From Patescibacteria group bacterium (GTDB lineage: Bacteria; Patescibacteriota; Minisyncoccia; Phycocordibacterales; UBA2100), in the NCBI GenBank assembly GCA_015491135.1, contig WFWK01000058.1, positions 1 to 12,113 on the forward strand: 12,113 nt of DNA, given 5' to 3'. How positions within the stretch are numbered: the first letter of the stretch is position 1; the number at the start of each line of letters is the position of its first letter. Below the pieces are notes generated by a model. The model was not told where the DNA came from and ran no database searches. It worked only from the letters and a program-made list of their open reading frames with translations. Positions 11,390-12,113 of the stretch are shown here, one piece after another. Position numbers and translations under genes: made by a program.

Positions 11390-11713
11390 ATGTTTTCCGG
11401 CAAAATATATAAAATCAAAAAAGGAAAAGAAACACAGTGGCGTCTGTGGTGTAAAAAAATAAACGAAATATATCGCCTAGAAGCTATTAAAACCCTGCAA
11501 CAAGAGAAAAATGTCTTGGAAGCATTTTACATTTTTTCCATAAATGATGAGTATTATACTCTGGGTGTTGGTATGGGAAAGTGTTTAACTCCGGATACAA
11601 ACAATGAACTAAACAGAAAACACAAGCAACAAAAACTGGAATGTCTGGGAGAAGAAGTTCAGCTTGAAGAATTATATAAAATTGATCTCACTTCGGAAGA
11701 AAACTCATTTTAA
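11390..11713 (+). CDS. Small protein resembling DUF6176
   Basis: A 107-residue soluble protein. The layout KIKKGKETQWRLW (8-20), LEAIKTLQQEKNVLEAFYIF (30-49), DEYYTLGVGMGK (53-64) and ELNRKHKQQKLECL (73-86) resembles the DUF6176 type of small ferredoxin-like-fold proteins, in which a KxGK start is followed by a REEA...ATL...EG helix and a strand ending in YL. This is from memory of the family pattern, so treat it as tentative. Function unknown; the fold is related to dimeric alpha-beta barrel enzymes. ATG 11390 is chosen over ATG 11375, which lies inside the terminator T tract and the -10 box. No Shine-Dalgarno. The codon use returns to the AT-rich style of the rest of the window. Confidence 0.65.
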   Translation: MFSGKIYKIKKGKETQWRLWCKKINEIYRLEAIKTLQQEKNVLEAFYIFSINDEYYTLGVGMGKCLTPDTNNELNRKHKQQKLECLGEEVQLEELYKIDLTSEENSF

Positions 11714-11797
11714 AACAGACTGAGCAAATATCTAACAACAAAATATTTATGCAACTTAAATGTTATTACATTGATCTGTTAGACAACCTTTAACTTT

Positions 11798-11803
11798 TAT
11801 AAT
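11798..11803 (+). promoter_or_regulatory. -10 box of the carboxypeptidase gene
   Basis: Consensus TATAAT, 13 bases before ATG 11817, giving a leader of about 6 bases with no useful Shine-Dalgarno. The 13 bases TATAATAAACTCA (11798-11810) also occur at 11378-11390. No good -35 is seen at 16-18 bases. Confidence 0.55.
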
Positions 11804-11816
11804 AAACTCACTAGGT

Positions 11817-12113
11817 ATGAGTGACACTCAAAAACAAACAGAGTATTCTTTCGTAAGATTGATAGCTTTATCTTCTTTTCTTTTATTGCTTATTGTTTTA
11901 TCGGTTAATTTGTTTACAGCACAAGGCAGACAAGTCTCGGCGGTAGCCGCCATATTGCCACCGTCTCCGTTTGACAATTTGCAACTGAAAGCCAAGTCAG
12001 CGGTGGTATATGATGTAAACTCCGGTAAAATTTTATTTGCAAAAAACCCAAATGTACAACTGCCTTTAGCATCAATTACAAAACTGATGACAGCAACCGT
12101 AGCAAATTCACTG
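11817..12113 (+). CDS. D-alanyl-D-alanine carboxypeptidase (peptidase S11), 3'-partial
   Basis: The first 99 codons of a gene that runs off the right edge. Low-molecular-weight penicillin-binding proteins of this type remove the terminal D-Ala from peptidoglycan pentapeptides outside the membrane. A hydrophobic segment at about 12-33 (FVRLIALSSFLLLLIVLSVNLF) is a signal peptide or anchor. The catalytic domain begins near residue 57 with AKSAVVYDVNSGKILFAKN (59-77), and LASITKLM gives the SxxK catalytic Ser86 and Lys89. The SxN and KTG motifs lie beyond the window. The start ATG 11817 is the first in frame after the TATAAT box. The enzyme indicates a peptidoglycan wall. The family is clear; which paralogue (DacA, DacC) is not. 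Confidence 0.92.
   Translation, partial: MSDTQKQTEYSFVRLIALSSFLLLLIVLSVNLFTAQGRQVSAVAAILPPSPFDNLQLKAKSAVVYDVNSGKILFAKNPNVQLPLASITKLMTATVANSL

Noticed and set aside
11714..11816. AACAGA/TCTGTT and AAATAT/ATATTT inverted repeats between the DUF6176-like gene and the carboxypeptidase as a terminator
   Set aside because: Arms are short and AT-rich with large loops and no T tract; a terminator is not supported there.

Overview
The window looks like chromosomal DNA from a low-GC bacterium, most probably a Candidate Phyla Radiation (Patescibacteria, Parcubacteria-like) genome. This is an inference from gene content and style: an AT-rich and compact layout, short intergenic gaps, several promoters placed so close to the start codon that the mRNA would be leaderless, a sigma factor with a long Lys/Thr/Ala-rich N-terminal tail, a single-chain UvrD helicase-nuclease, and a histidine-phosphatase/YvcK fusion. 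No marker gene in the window fixes the phylum.

Layout from left to right. (1) 3-1157: the primary sigma factor, open at the left edge. (2) 1236-1493: a small three-helix membrane protein with a strong Shine-Dalgarno (SD) site and its own terminator. (3) 1563-4513: a metabolic block with a malic enzyme, a beta-carbonic-anhydrase-like protein, a terminator, then a Nudix hydrolase and a second, smaller beta-carbonic-anhydrase-like protein. (4) 4537-7527: a UvrD-type helicase with a C-terminal RecB/AddB-like nuclease and Fe-S cysteines. (5) 7585-8610, minus strand: a 69-residue orphan and a membrane-anchored DsbA-like thiol oxidoreductase, each followed by a terminator. (6) 8799-10528: the histidine-phosphatase/YvcK fusion and then tRNA-Gln(CUG). 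(7) 10764-11713: a GRDP-like WHTH protein of higher GC content and a DUF6176-like small protein. (8) 11817 to the right edge: the start of an S11-family D-Ala-D-Ala carboxypeptidase.

How the parts may work together. The malic enzyme releases (or in reverse consumes) CO2, and the two carbonic-anhydrase-like proteins beside it could handle CO2/bicarbonate, though neither is a proven carbonic anhydrase. YvcK-family proteins are linked in other bacteria to carbon flux and cell-wall growth, and the carboxypeptidase trims peptidoglycan. The DsbA-like protein acts outside the membrane. The helicase-nuclease is a DNA end-processing and repair enzyme.

The window shows two apparent translation-initiation styles. 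Genes at 1236, 2788, 7794 (minus) and 10764 have strong GGAGG-type SD sites. Genes at 3652, 8799 and 11390 have a -10 box ending exactly 6 bases before ATG and no SD. I saw no insertion sequence, CRISPR array, phage gene or replication origin. No stretch over 300 bases lacks a gene.
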